A stretch of 5,044 bases of DNA from Thermoanaerobaculales bacterium (GTDB taxonomy: Bacteria > Acidobacteriota > Thermoanaerobaculia > Thermoanaerobaculales > Sulfomarinibacteraceae). The position numbers were made by a program, and so were the translations under genes. This document shows, in pieces, positions 1 through 4,982 of the stretch; the first letter of the stretch is position 1; each line of letters opens with the position of its first letter. The notes under the pieces were generated by a model, which worked only from the letters and a program-made list of their open reading frames with translations, made no database searches and had not been told where the DNA came from. Location of the stretch: contig JAOZPW010000274.1 in the NCBI GenBank assembly GCA_029932545.1, positions 1 through 5,044 on the forward strand, written 5' to 3'.

Positions 1-605
1 GGCTCTTCGCCCCTGACCTGTTCCGGGCTCATGTAGGCCGGAGTGCCGACGGTCAAATTGGTGGCCGTCAGGTCGCCCCCCTCATCCATCGGGCTCAGCG
101 TACCGAAATCGGCCAACTTGGGGACGCCCGCTCCATCAAACAGGACATTCGAAGGCTTGACGTCCCGATGCACAATGCCCTCACGGTGCAGGCACGCCAG
201 AGCTTCGAGCAAGGCCTCGGCGATACTCTCAACCTCAGCAATTTCCAGTCCCCCGTCGCCGAGCCGCTGGGACAAGTTGCCACCCTCAAGATACTCCATG
301 ACGACCGCCATCGAAGGCCCGGCATCAACCAACTCATAGATCTGAACCAGGTTTTCGTGCCGCAGTTTCCGGCCGACGCGCACCTCGCGTTTGAGCCGCT
401 GGACCGCCGTCGGGCGGTCGGGCCGGGCCAGCACCTTGACTGCGACATGCTCCTGCAACTCGGTATCGAACGCCAGCCACACCTCAGCCTGGCCGCCGAC
501 GCCCAAGACCCGCTGCAACCGCCACCGCTCGGGCAGAGCAAAGCCATGCTGGGGCTCTCCCTCCGATGATGTGACGGTCCGGGTGCGATGTCGGTGTTCC
601 ACCAT
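1..605 (-). CDS. Hanks-type serine/threonine protein kinase, N-terminal part (runs off the window)
   Basis: Reading the minus strand from ATG at 605-603 gives 201 open codons that reach the window edge, so the C-terminus is missing. The kinase domain starts near residue 28. Visible motifs are a glycine-rich loop LGVGGQAEVW (34-43, third glycine replaced by Ala40), the ATP lysine in VAVKVL (Lys57), an alpha-C glutamate (Glu74), the catalytic loop VHRDVKPSN (145-153), DFG (166-168) and GTPAYMSPE (187-195). All residues needed for catalysis are present, so an active PknB-type kinase that phosphorylates Ser/Thr is expected. Any sensor or membrane segment would lie beyond the window. ATG 605 is the first ATG after an in-frame stop in the inverted-repeat region, but no good Shine-Dalgarno sits before it; a GGAGG near 661-669 is too far upstream. 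The gene is transcribed away from the rest of the cluster. Substrate is unknown. Family call is near certain; the start is less so. Confidence 0.93.
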   Translation of the reverse strand, partial: MVEHRHRTRTVTSSEGEPQHGFALPERWRLQRVLGVGGQAEVWLAFDTELQEHVAVKVLARPDRPTAVQRLKREVRVGRKLRHENLVQIYELVDAGPSMAVVMEYLEGGNLSQRLGDGGLEIAEVESIAEALLEALACLHREGIVHRDVKPSNVLFDGAGVPKLADFGTLSPMDEGGDLTATNLTVGTPAYMSPEQVRGEE

Positions 606-680
606 GGTGTGGTGGGAGTGTACTCGGTCGGTCGTGCGATGAGAATAGAACCTCTGTTTCTGCCTCCTCTTCTTCCTTAT

Positions 681-756
681 TTCCTGGCTTCCTTATTCAA
701 CCCCTTGTCTCCAAGCGTCCCCCAATTGAAGGCAAAAACAATAAGGAAGCCAGGAA
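681..756. repeat. Perfect 17-bp inverted repeat with 42-bp centre
   Basis: TTCCTGGCTTCCTTATT at 681-697 is matched exactly by its reverse complement at 740-756. The 10-mer CTTCCTTATT also occurs in direct orientation at 672-681 and 688-697 (16-bp period) and inverted at 740-749, so it is present three times within 78 bp. There is no T-run beside the repeat, and the 42-bp centre makes a simple terminator unlikely. It could be a palindromic dispersed repeat or a paired regulator site in the kinase upstream region. Confidence 0.75.
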
Positions 757-801
757 CCCAAGAGAGGAAGACTCTATCGTTCCTATCCCGTCCCAGCTTG
801 A

Positions 802-830
802 TTGACATGGTCGTTATTCTAGTCTAAATA
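802..830 (+). promoter_or_regulatory. Candidate sigma70-type promoter
   Basis: A perfect -35 box TTGACA (802-807) is followed 17 bp later by TAAATA (825-830), a weak match to TATAAT. The local AT-rich stretch fits a promoter. Transcription would begin near 837 and run into the tandem hairpins and the terminator-like structure, or through to the toxin genes at 1081. The -10 box is the weak point. Confidence 0.35.
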
Positions 831-896
831 TTACCAAACCTGAGCGATTCTCATCGGCGACCTATGCCAAATCCTTGGGCACTGGCTGCCCACGCT

Positions 897-942
897 GCCC
901 GCTTCGCGGGCCCGAGCCTGTCGGCTCGGAAGCCCTTCGGGC
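897..942. repeat. Three tandem short-loop hairpins
   Basis: Stems of 6, 7 and 4 bp sit directly next to each other: 897-902/906-911 with loop TTC, 912-918/923-929 with loop TGTC, and 932-935/939-942 with loop TTC. All pairs are Watson-Crick. Together they occupy almost every base of a 46-bp block, which is unlikely in plain spacer DNA even at this GC content. Confidence 0.7.
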
Positions 943-977
943 CGGCGTCGGTTCCTACTTTCAAAAAGCCTCGACAG

Positions 978-1003
978 ACGAATAGGTATGCCTACGTTTT
1001 TTT
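978..1003 (+). terminator. Possible intrinsic terminator
   Basis: ACG (978-980) and TAGG (983-986) pair with CCTA (991-994) and CGT (995-997), forming a 7-bp stem with a two-base bulge and loop TATG. Six further T bases follow (998-1003). The stem is modest and not very GC-rich, so termination may be partial. It would isolate the relE-like and hic genes from transcription starting near 837. Confidence 0.4.
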
Positions 1004-1080
1004 CAAGCACCAGAGCCTCAAGGATTTGACATATTTCATCCGCCAGAATCGCTCAGATTAGGTATTAGTCTGGAGCAATC

Positions 1081-1305
1081 ATGAGCACCGTAACGCGCAC
1101 CCAGGTGCGAGCGGCAATCCAGCGTCTCATCGAGGACCCGACCCGGGGCAAGCCTCTCCAGTTGACGCTCAATGGTCTAAGGTCATGGCGCACCAGTGAT
1201 TGGAGAATCGTCTATCGGGTTACCGAGGCCCAACTGGAGATCCTGATAGTGGCTGTAGGCCATCGGAGAGATGTGTACGACCGTATCCATGAGCGCCTGA
1301 AGTAG
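1081..1305 (+). CDS. RelE/ParE-family toxin-like protein, short at the N-terminus
   Basis: The 74-residue product matches the second half of RelE/ParE ribonuclease or gyrase toxins. It has a helix with IEDPTRGKPL (about 17-26), the core strand block LRSWRTSDWRIVYRV (33-47) with the usual basic residues, and the C-terminal GHRRDVYDRI (60-69). Family members are typically 85-95 residues and begin with a beta strand plus an A-x-K-x-L helix. Both are missing here, and a TAG at 1066-1068 in the same frame blocks any upstream start. ATG 1081 follows GGAG (1072-1075) at a good distance. No Phd, RelB or other antitoxin gene lies next to it; hicB starts 37 bp downstream. It may be a decayed toxin, a naturally short variant, or a toxin controlled by the Hic pair. 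If functional it would be expected to cleave ribosome-associated mRNA (RelE) or poison gyrase (ParE), and the sequence does not decide which. Confidence 0.8.
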   Translation: MSTVTRTQVRAAIQRLIEDPTRGKPLQLTLNGLRSWRTSDWRIVYRVTEAQLEILIVAVGHRRDVYDRIHERLK

Positions 1306-1327
1306 AGGATCACGAGCTCTTTTTAGA

Positions 1328-1336
1328 TGATAGAAT
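1328..1336 (+). promoter_or_regulatory. Extended -10 promoter for hicBA, possibly leaderless
   Basis: TGATAGAAT (1328-1336) has the TG-n extension and a 5/6 match to TATAAT. No good -35 is seen upstream, as is common for extended -10 promoters. The hicB ATG at 1343 lies six bases after the -10 box, about where transcription would start. There is no Shine-Dalgarno before hicB, so a leaderless message is plausible. Confidence 0.4.
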
Positions 1337-1342
1337 ACCCAT

Positions 1343-1558
1343 ATGACCAGGGACTATGATGTTGTTGTCGAACGGGATACCGAAGGGTTCTACGTGGCCT
1401 CGGTCCCTTCTCTTCACGGTTGCCATACCCAGGCTCGGTCTCTGGATGAACTGATGGAGAGGATTCAGGAGGTCATTGAACTCTGTCTCGAAGAGCAGGA
1501 CCCTCCATCCGGAGTACTTGAGTTTGTCGGTGTGCAGCGGATCCGCATCGCATCATGA
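1343..1558 (+). CDS. hicB: HicB-family antitoxin
   Basis: The 71-residue protein is the antitoxin of a type II HicBA pair and should bind and block the HicA ribonuclease made from the next gene. It shows the HicB partial RNase H-like core: a first strand DYDVVVERD (4-12), then GFYVASVPSLHGCHTQARSLDELMERI (about 15-41), which contains the family P-x-L-x-G-C motif, and a helix with IQEVIELCLEE. It ends soon after this core and lacks the C-terminal ribbon-helix-helix or helix-turn-helix domain found in longer HicB proteins, so DNA-binding autoregulation is not obvious. ATG 1343 is the first start after an in-frame TAG at 1331. The stop overlaps the hicA start as ATGA, which couples translation. 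Order is antitoxin first, the reverse of the E. coli hicAB locus but common elsewhere. Confidence 0.92.
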   Translation: MTRDYDVVVERDTEGFYVASVPSLHGCHTQARSLDELMERIQEVIELCLEEQDPPSGVLEFVGVQRIRIAS

Positions 1559-1779
1559 CTCCTCGGCTGAGGGTGACCGGCAATAAACTCATACGCGCTC
1601 TCGAGAATGCTGGTTTTGGTGTCTCTCGCATCAGGGGTAGCCACCATTTTCTTCGGCACCCAGACGGCAGAGCCACCTCTGTGCCAGTTCATTCAGGCGA
1701 GACGATCGGCCCCGGCCTTCTATCGAAAATTCTACGTGACACGAAGCTCTCCCGTGAAAAACTGGAATCACTGCTTTGA
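1555..1779 (+). CDS. hicA: HicA-family mRNA interferase toxin
   Basis: The 74-residue product has the double-stranded RNA-binding-like fold of HicA (YcfA family), which cleaves mRNA and stops growth when HicB is lost. Key features are an N-terminal helix VTGNKLIRALENAGF (7-21), the catalytic block RGSHHFLRHPDG (27-38), where His30 is the likely active residue, the strand TSVPVHSG (41-48), and the C-terminal helix GLLSKILRDTKLS (54-66). Length and motifs are those of a complete, intact toxin. Its ATG overlaps the hicB stop by four bases, so both come from one message. No terminator is apparent before the methyltransferase gene 60 bp downstream; only a 5-bp ACCTG/CAGGT inverted repeat lies there. 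Read-through into that gene is therefore possible. Confidence 0.94.
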   Translation: MTPRLRVTGNKLIRALENAGFGVSRIRGSHHFLRHPDGRATSVPVHSGETIGPGLLSKILRDTKLSREKLESLL

Positions 1780-1839
1780 TTCTGACCTGAAACAACCACC
1801 AGGTGAAAAGGACGGGACAGTTCGAAGAACGGATGAGCA

Positions 1840-2811
1840 ATGACCACACCACTCGACCTCAAAGGATTGCAAAGCCTCCTGTGGAATTTCGCAGGCCACC
1901 GCACGGTGACGACCGCGGCCAAATGCGGAATTTTAAGCCGTTTGGCTCGATCACCAGCGACAGTCAATACAATTTCTGAAGACCTCGAGCTTGCGCCGGA
2001 GGCGTGCGACAAGGTCGTACGAGCCCTGGTTGCACTGGGAGTGCTGGAATACGACGAGCCCATCTTCCGGCTGGCCCCGGACCTCGAACCACTTTTCAAT
2101 CAAGGCCCGGACGATCTTGCGCCGTTCCTCGAACACTCCCACCGGATGTACGAAAACTGGGGCGAGAATCTGGAGACCTGGCTTCGTACCGGCACATGGC
2201 CTCGTCGGGAGAGACAGTCAAAAGAAGTTCAGAATTTTGGCAAGGCGATGCGGGGCGTCGGCGTACGAACGGCAAAGACGGTCGTCGACCATATCGATCT
2301 TGAAGGTGTTCGCTCGATGCTTGATATCGGCGGAAGCCTGGGCCATTGGGCGCAGGCCGTCTGCGAGAAGGCGCCCGGCGTCTCGGCCACCGTATTCGAC
2401 ATTGAGGAGACTGCTGCCGCAGGCAGGGAACTCTACAGGGGCACCGAATTCGAAGGCCGCATTTCGTTTTCCGGCGGCGATTACCTCTCGGACGACCTCG
2501 GCAAAGGCTACGACCTGGCCCTGATCGCCAATGTCCTGCATCAGGAGTTGGCCGAGCAGGCTTCAGAGTTGATCCGGCGAACGGCCAAAGCCTTGGCGCC
2601 GGGCGGCCGTCTCTGCGTGGTCGACTTCCGAATTGACTCCGACCGCTGCGGCCCGGAACTTGGCACACTGTTCGCAATTCACATGAGAGATTTCGGTGAC
2701 ACCTGGACCGAGGCCGATATCGGTTCCTGGATGACTGACGCCGGACTGAGCTCGATTGAACGAACTGACGTCGGCCCCACTCGGTGGATCATCACGGGGC
2801 ACAAGCGATGA
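1840..2811 (+). CDS. SAM-dependent O-methyltransferase-type protein (Methyltransf_2 family)
   Basis: The 323-residue protein has the two-part layout of acetylserotonin/hydroxyneurosporene-type methyltransferases. Residues 10-85 form a winged-helix dimerisation domain, with TTAAKCGILSRLA (24-36) and VVRALVALGVLE (59-70). Residues 155-320 form the Rossmann domain. SAM-binding motif I is LDIGGSLG (161-168), the acidic residue after strand 2 is in VFDIEE (185-190), GGD (212-214) is the next SAM contact, and LAPGGRLCVVDF (252-263) is motif III. Where plant and bacterial relatives have LHDW with the catalytic histidine, this protein has VLHQELAEQ, so His234 is kept but the following Asp is Gln. The methyl acceptor cannot be told from sequence. 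The start at ATG 1840 has a weak GGA nearby. The stop overlaps a mini-ORF start as ATGA, linking the gene to the YhdP-like gene downstream. Family is secure, substrate unknown. Confidence 0.88.
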   Translation: MTTPLDLKGLQSLLWNFAGHRTVTTAAKCGILSRLARSPATVNTISEDLELAPEACDKVVRALVALGVLEYDEPIFRLAPDLEPLFNQGPDDLAPFLEHSHRMYENWGENLETWLRTGTWPRRERQSKEVQNFGKAMRGVGVRTAKTVVDHIDLEGVRSMLDIGGSLGHWAQAVCEKAPGVSATVFDIEETAAAGRELYRGTEFEGRISFSGGDYLSDDLGKGYDLALIANVLHQELAEQASELIRRTAKALAPGGRLCVVDFRIDSDRCGPELGTLFAIHMRDFGDTWTEADIGSWMTDAGLSSIERTDVGPTRWIITGHKR

Positions 2812-2867
2812 AACCAGCGCGTCCGGTATTGCAAAGAAGCTCTCAGCCCCACAAGGTCCGACCGTGA
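2808..2867 (+). CDS. 19-codon mini-ORF bridging two genes, possible coupling peptide
   Basis: ATG at 2808 overlaps the methyltransferase stop (ATGA). The frame encodes MKPARPVLQRSSQPHKVRP and ends at TGA 2865-2867, whose last base is the first base of the next ATG (TGATG). Both junctions are classic stop-start overlaps, so a ribosome could pass from one gene to the next through this short frame. The peptide is strongly basic (two Lys, three Arg, one His). It could alternatively be the displaced cytoplasmic tail of the membrane protein that follows, after a one-base shift. Confidence 0.4.
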   Translation: MKPARPVLQRSSQPHKVRP

Positions 2868-4324
2868 TGACCTTCCTCATCGCTATTGCTCTCGTCACTG
2901 GAGTGATCGCCATCCTGATCGGCTTGGCGGTTTTTTGCCTGCGGAACCACCCATTCTCCCTCGAACGATTCCGCCCACAACTCGAAGAGATCCTCAGCGA
3001 CGGGATCGCGCCCCTTCACGCCACGGTCAGCAACCTCTCAGCGACCCGTCTCAGATGGTCCGGGATCGAGATCATCGCCCGTGATGTCCGACTGCTTTCG
3101 GATGACGGGCACATCTGGGTCTATTTCAACCACATATCCTTCCGCGCTCCACTTTCGGCAATCCTCTCGCCCCGAAGCCTTGAAACCTTCACCGGGCCAT
3201 GGCTCTTTTCGGAAGCGATGGTCGATGCTCTTTCACCTCAGTCCCCGTTCGAAGGGTTGCACGGGATCGCAACAAACACTGACGTTGGCCTCCGGTTCGA
3301 TGTCGCCGGCGGCCGGTTCGGAAGAACCAACATCGACAGCGGAAAGATCCTCATCAGTGAGGTCAGAGGCAAGAACGGACGCCGTACTCGGGCCGAGATT
3401 TCCTTCCACGCCAAAACCGCCGCCAGCGACGCCCTCAATATTCTGTCGAAGACACCGTTCGAACTGATGGAGCCGGAGGCTTTGCCGGCCGGCCCGGTCC
3501 AAGGCGAGGTCGAGGCCACCGTTGAGCTTGCCTTCGCCTTCGACGAACTGCCCCAGATGATCCACAACACACGCGCCGAAGTGCGTGATCTCCGGGTACC
3601 GAATGCCATCGGCGGCCTGGACCTCTCCAAGGGCTTCTTCGACATCACCGTCAGCAATGACACAGCCACGGTCGAAGGCACAGCCCGCTTGGGCGGGGTC
3701 CCGGCAACCCTGCGTTATTCGACGCCTGCCAAACCCAAACCGGAAACGATGGTGATGCAATCAGCCGATATCGGCGCCCTGATCGCCGCTGTGAATATCT
3801 CAGGCCGACTGGACGGAGGCAGCCTCGCCATGAAACTCGAACGATGCCACGACGATGAGCCATGGTCCGGGTTGGTCGAGGTAGGGACAACTCGTGTCCT
3901 CCAGGCACCCCTCCTTACCCGATTACTGACGATGGCGTCCCTCCCGGGTTTTCTGTCTCTCCTCTCGAGCGACGGTCTGACCATCGACCATGCCCGGACC
4001 GAAATTGCGATTGAATCCGGCAGAATCAGTTGTCGGTCGATCAGAATTTCAATCGATCAACTGGAGATCACCGGGCACGTCAACATCGCACTGGATTCCG
4101 GCCACATCGAAGGTGAAGGCCTTCTCATTCCGGCCGCCTCCCTCCAGCGTCTGGTCGGCACGGTGCCGATCCTCGGCGCCTTTTTCGAAGGAATCGGCAA
4201 GAAAAATACACCAATCGTCGCCACCCGGTTCACGCTGTCGGGACCACCGTCAAACCCCGAGATCACCGTCTTCCCGGTGTCATCGCTCGCGCCGGACATT
4301 CTCAGGGATCTTGGTCTGGTTTGA
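2867..4324 (+). CDS. Compact AsmA/YhdP-like membrane protein
   Basis: The 485-residue protein starts with a membrane helix (residues 1-24, FLIAIALVTGVIAILIGLAV), and the rest should lie in the periplasm. After a signature-like SFRAPLSAILSP (91-102), the body is rich in short beta strands. The C-terminal part from about residue 335 matches the conserved end of YhdP/DUF3971 proteins. The matching blocks are APLLTRLLTMASLPGFLSLL (347-366), LLIPAASLQRLVGTVPILGAFF (419-440), LSGPPSNPEITVFP (457-470) and SSLAPDILRDL (472-482). Relatives in this superfamily are bridge-like proteins that help move phospholipid to the outer membrane. YhdP of E. coli and the alphaproteobacterial versions are roughly 1000-1270 residues, so this one is less than half as long. 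ATG 2867 is chosen because it follows the mini-ORF stop and precedes the membrane helix; GTG 2864 is an in-frame alternative. A TTG start at 2756 would overlap the methyltransferase deeply and is unlikely. Confidence 0.8.
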   Translation: MTFLIAIALVTGVIAILIGLAVFCLRNHPFSLERFRPQLEEILSDGIAPLHATVSNLSATRLRWSGIEIIARDVRLLSDDGHIWVYFNHISFRAPLSAILSPRSLETFTGPWLFSEAMVDALSPQSPFEGLHGIATNTDVGLRFDVAGGRFGRTNIDSGKILISEVRGKNGRRTRAEISFHAKTAASDALNILSKTPFELMEPEALPAGPVQGEVEATVELAFAFDELPQMIHNTRAEVRDLRVPNAIGGLDLSKGFFDITVSNDTATVEGTARLGGVPATLRYSTPAKPKPETMVMQSADIGALIAAVNISGRLDGGSLAMKLERCHDDEPWSGLVEVGTTRVLQAPLLTRLLTMASLPGFLSLLSSDGLTIDHARTEIAIESGRISCRSIRISIDQLEITGHVNIALDSGHIEGEGLLIPAASLQRLVGTVPILGAFFEGIGKKNTPIVATRFTLSGPPSNPEITVFPVSSLAPDILRDLGLV

Positions 4325-4352
4325 TTCGCCGGGGACCGGCCCATTGACAATA

Positions 4353-4377
4353 GCGGCCACAGGAGGCCGCCCCTACA
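4353..4377 (+). repeat. Dispersed palindrome, copy 1
   Basis: GCGGCC (4353-4358) and GGCCGC (4365-4370) form a 6-bp stem with a 6-base loop, followed by the tail CCCTACA. The 25-bp unit matches copy 2 at 4982-5006 in 21 positions, including an identical CCGCCCCTACA end. Two of the four differences pair with each other in the stem (C4357-G4366 here, A4986-T4995 there), which keeps the hairpin. This suggests a REP-like dispersed element. Confidence 0.65.
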
Positions 4378-4445
4378 ACACCTCGTCGTATCCGGTAGAA
4401 GCAGGCAACCGCGCCTTTCCTTCTGACAGCTGAGAGCTGACGGCT

Positions 4446-4460
4446 CCCGGCGAAGCCGGG
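4446..4460. repeat. Hairpin abutting the DUF2007 gene stop codon
   Basis: CCCGGC (4446-4451) and GCCGGG (4455-4460) pair around a 3-base loop (GAA on plus, TTC on minus). The stem begins directly at the stop codon of the minus-strand gene at 4461. It may act as a weak terminator or 3' stabiliser for that message, but no U-run follows on the minus strand. Confidence 0.45.
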
Positions 4461-4856
4461 TCAGATTTCCTCGTCCTCGACCAATTCTCTGTGCTCGAGC
4501 AGTTTTCTTGCAGTGGCGGCATCCTTCTTCCGAACCATGAACGACACGCCGCCACGGCCGACGACACCAACCCCGGCCAACCCCAGCCCAAGATAGTGCT
4601 GGTCCGCAACCCCATCCATCATGAAGGGAATGCCTGAAGCCTCGAGCAATGACTGGACGACCGTAGCCTCGGTGCCGTCTGCTGTGACAAAGATCGATTC
4701 AACCTCGACATCACCGTCGATCAACTCCCTGCGGTCGACAGGCGGACCCTCAACCAGAGCGGCGCCGCACCTCGGACACTGAGTGATCCCCTCGACATAC
4801 TCGCCTCGCACACCACCCTCGATCAGATCGGGACAATCAGGATTTGCACAGTACAT
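4461..4856 (-). CDS. Zinc-ribbon plus DUF2007 domain protein
   Basis: The 131-residue protein begins with a likely zinc-binding ribbon: Cys3 and Cys8 (MYCANPDC) and Cys27 and Cys30 (QCPRCG). From about residue 48 it follows the DUF2007 pattern, a small fold annotated as a putative prokaryotic signal-transducing domain: VESIFVTADGTEATVVQSLLEASGIPF (about 51-77) and, after a glycine-rich stretch, SFMVRKKDAATARKLLE (about 104-120). The molecular job of the family is not established. The tail is acidic (ELVEDEEI). ATG 4856 is preferred over an in-frame ATG at 4880 because AAGGAGG (4867-4861) stands four bases before it. A -10-like TACAAT lies at 4888-4883 without a clear -35. The gene converges on the YhdP-like gene and appears to be transcribed alone. 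Confidence 0.85.
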   Translation of the reverse strand: MYCANPDCPDLIEGGVRGEYVEGITQCPRCGAALVEGPPVDRRELIDGDVEVESIFVTADGTEATVVQSLLEASGIPFMMDGVADQHYLGLGLAGVGVVGRGGVSFMVRKKDAATARKLLEHRELVEDEEI

Positions 4857-4860
4857 GGCC

Positions 4861-4888
4861 CCTCCTTCCGGTCTTTGCAACCATTGTA
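4861..4888 (-). promoter_or_regulatory. -10 box and strong ribosome binding site of the DUF2007 gene
   Basis: On the minus strand TACAAT (4888-4883) matches TATAAT at 5 of 6 bases, placing a start near 4876. AAGGAGG (4867-4861) is a near-perfect Shine-Dalgarno and decides the start codon at 4856. No -35 box with normal spacing is seen, and the upstream side is taken up by the inverted repeat at 4898-4926. Confidence 0.45.
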
Positions 4889-4897
4889 TGTGAGAAC

Positions 4898-4926
4898 GCC
4901 CCGTTCAGTTCCGAAACGGAAGGGGC
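4898..4926. repeat. Interrupted inverted repeat upstream of the DUF2007 gene
   Basis: GCCCC (4898-4902) pairs with GGGGC (4922-4926), and TTCCG (4909-4913) with CGGAA (4917-4921), with a 6-base bulge GTTCAG on one side and loop AAA. CCGTT (4901-4905) with AACGG (4915-4919) is a competing pairing. It lies just upstream of the -10 box of the minus-strand gene, where a -35 or operator would be expected. On the plus strand it is followed by TCCCTTTTCC, which is too broken to be a convincing terminator. Confidence 0.5.
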
Positions 4927-4964
4927 TCCCTTTTCCTGGCGTACACCTGGCTCTTTCTGGCGGC

Positions 4965-4982
4965 CCCTTTTTTGGAAAAGGG
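4965..4982. repeat. Short hairpin overlapping palindrome copy 2
   Basis: CCCTTTT (4965-4971) pairs with AAAAGGG (4976-4982) around TTGG. The GGG at 4980-4982 is also the start of the next hairpin, so the two cannot form together in one RNA. Confidence 0.5.

Larger units (their letters stand above)
837..1003 (+). ncRNA. Candidate structured small RNA (promoter, three hairpins, terminator)
   Basis: A transcript from the TTGACA/TAAATA pair would start near 837 and could end at the T-run at 1003, giving about 165 nt. It would contain three back-to-back hairpins. The first is GCCCGC-TTC-GCGGGC (897-911), the second CCGAGCC-TGTC-GGCTCGG (912-929) and the third GCCC-TTC-GGGC (932-942). The part from about 943 to 977 is unpaired in this simple reading. 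I do not recognise the RNA as a known family. The hairpins could instead be dispersed palindromic repeats of the kind that fill the other spacers here, so this is a hypothesis built from three separate signals. Confidence 0.25.
606..1080. other. 475-bp gene-poor spacer with inverted repeat, promoter-like boxes and tandem hairpins
   Basis: No open frame here resembles a protein I recognise. The spacer separates the leftward kinase gene from the rightward toxin-antitoxin genes, so it should hold promoters for both. It contains, in order, a 17-bp perfect inverted repeat (681-697/740-756), a sigma70-like pair (802-830), three adjacent hairpins (897-942), a terminator-like hairpin with a T-run (978-1003) and an isolated TTGACA (1026-1031) with no -10 box at a workable distance. 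The only plus-strand frame of note, 864-1061, is read straight through the hairpins and looks spurious. Confidence 0.7.
4325..4460. other. Convergent spacer with several hairpins
   Basis: This 136-bp stretch lies between two genes that point at each other. It holds GCCGG-GGA-CCGGC (4328-4340) just after the YhdP-like stop, the dispersed palindrome at 4353-4377, an AGCTGA direct repeat around 4425-4440, and a 6-bp hairpin abutting the stop of the minus-strand gene. None is followed by a proper T-run on either strand, so termination here, if intrinsic, is not canonical. Confidence 0.5.

Noticed and set aside
95..569. Long open frames on both strands overlapping the kinase gene
   Set aside because: The kinase frame on the minus strand carries every kinase motif in order; the others give Arg/Ser/Cys-rich products typical of shadow frames in GC-rich DNA.
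1026..1031. Perfect TTGACA as a promoter for the relE-like gene
   Set aside because: The sequence 15-19 bp downstream is GC-rich with no -10-like box, so the -35 match alone is not enough.
864..1061. 65-codon plus-strand open frame in the spacer
   Set aside because: It reads straight through the three tandem hairpins and the terminator-like structure, has no Shine-Dalgarno, and its product resembles no family I recognise.
1306..1325. GAGCTCTTTTT after the relE-like stop as a terminator
   Set aside because: GAGCTC is a loopless palindrome, and the only alternative stem (AGAG/CTCT) is four weak pairs, so a stable hairpin is not supported.
2096..2677. 193-codon minus-strand frame opposite the methyltransferase
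   Set aside because: Its product is Arg/Pro/Gly-rich with no motif, while the plus strand has clear SAM-binding motifs throughout.
2756..2866. Upstream TTG start for the YhdP-like gene
   Set aside because: It would lie 56 bp inside the methyltransferase gene, lacks a Shine-Dalgarno, and adds a Ser/Gly/Thr-rich tail; ATG 2867 sits on the mini-ORF stop and directly begins the membrane helix.
3233..3760. 175-codon minus-strand frame opposite the YhdP-like gene
   Set aside because: It is an antisense shadow without recognisable domains or a start signal.
4857..4880. Eight-codon longer start for the DUF2007 gene
   Set aside because: The extension would place the strong AAGGAGG inside the coding region; that site clearly serves ATG 4856.
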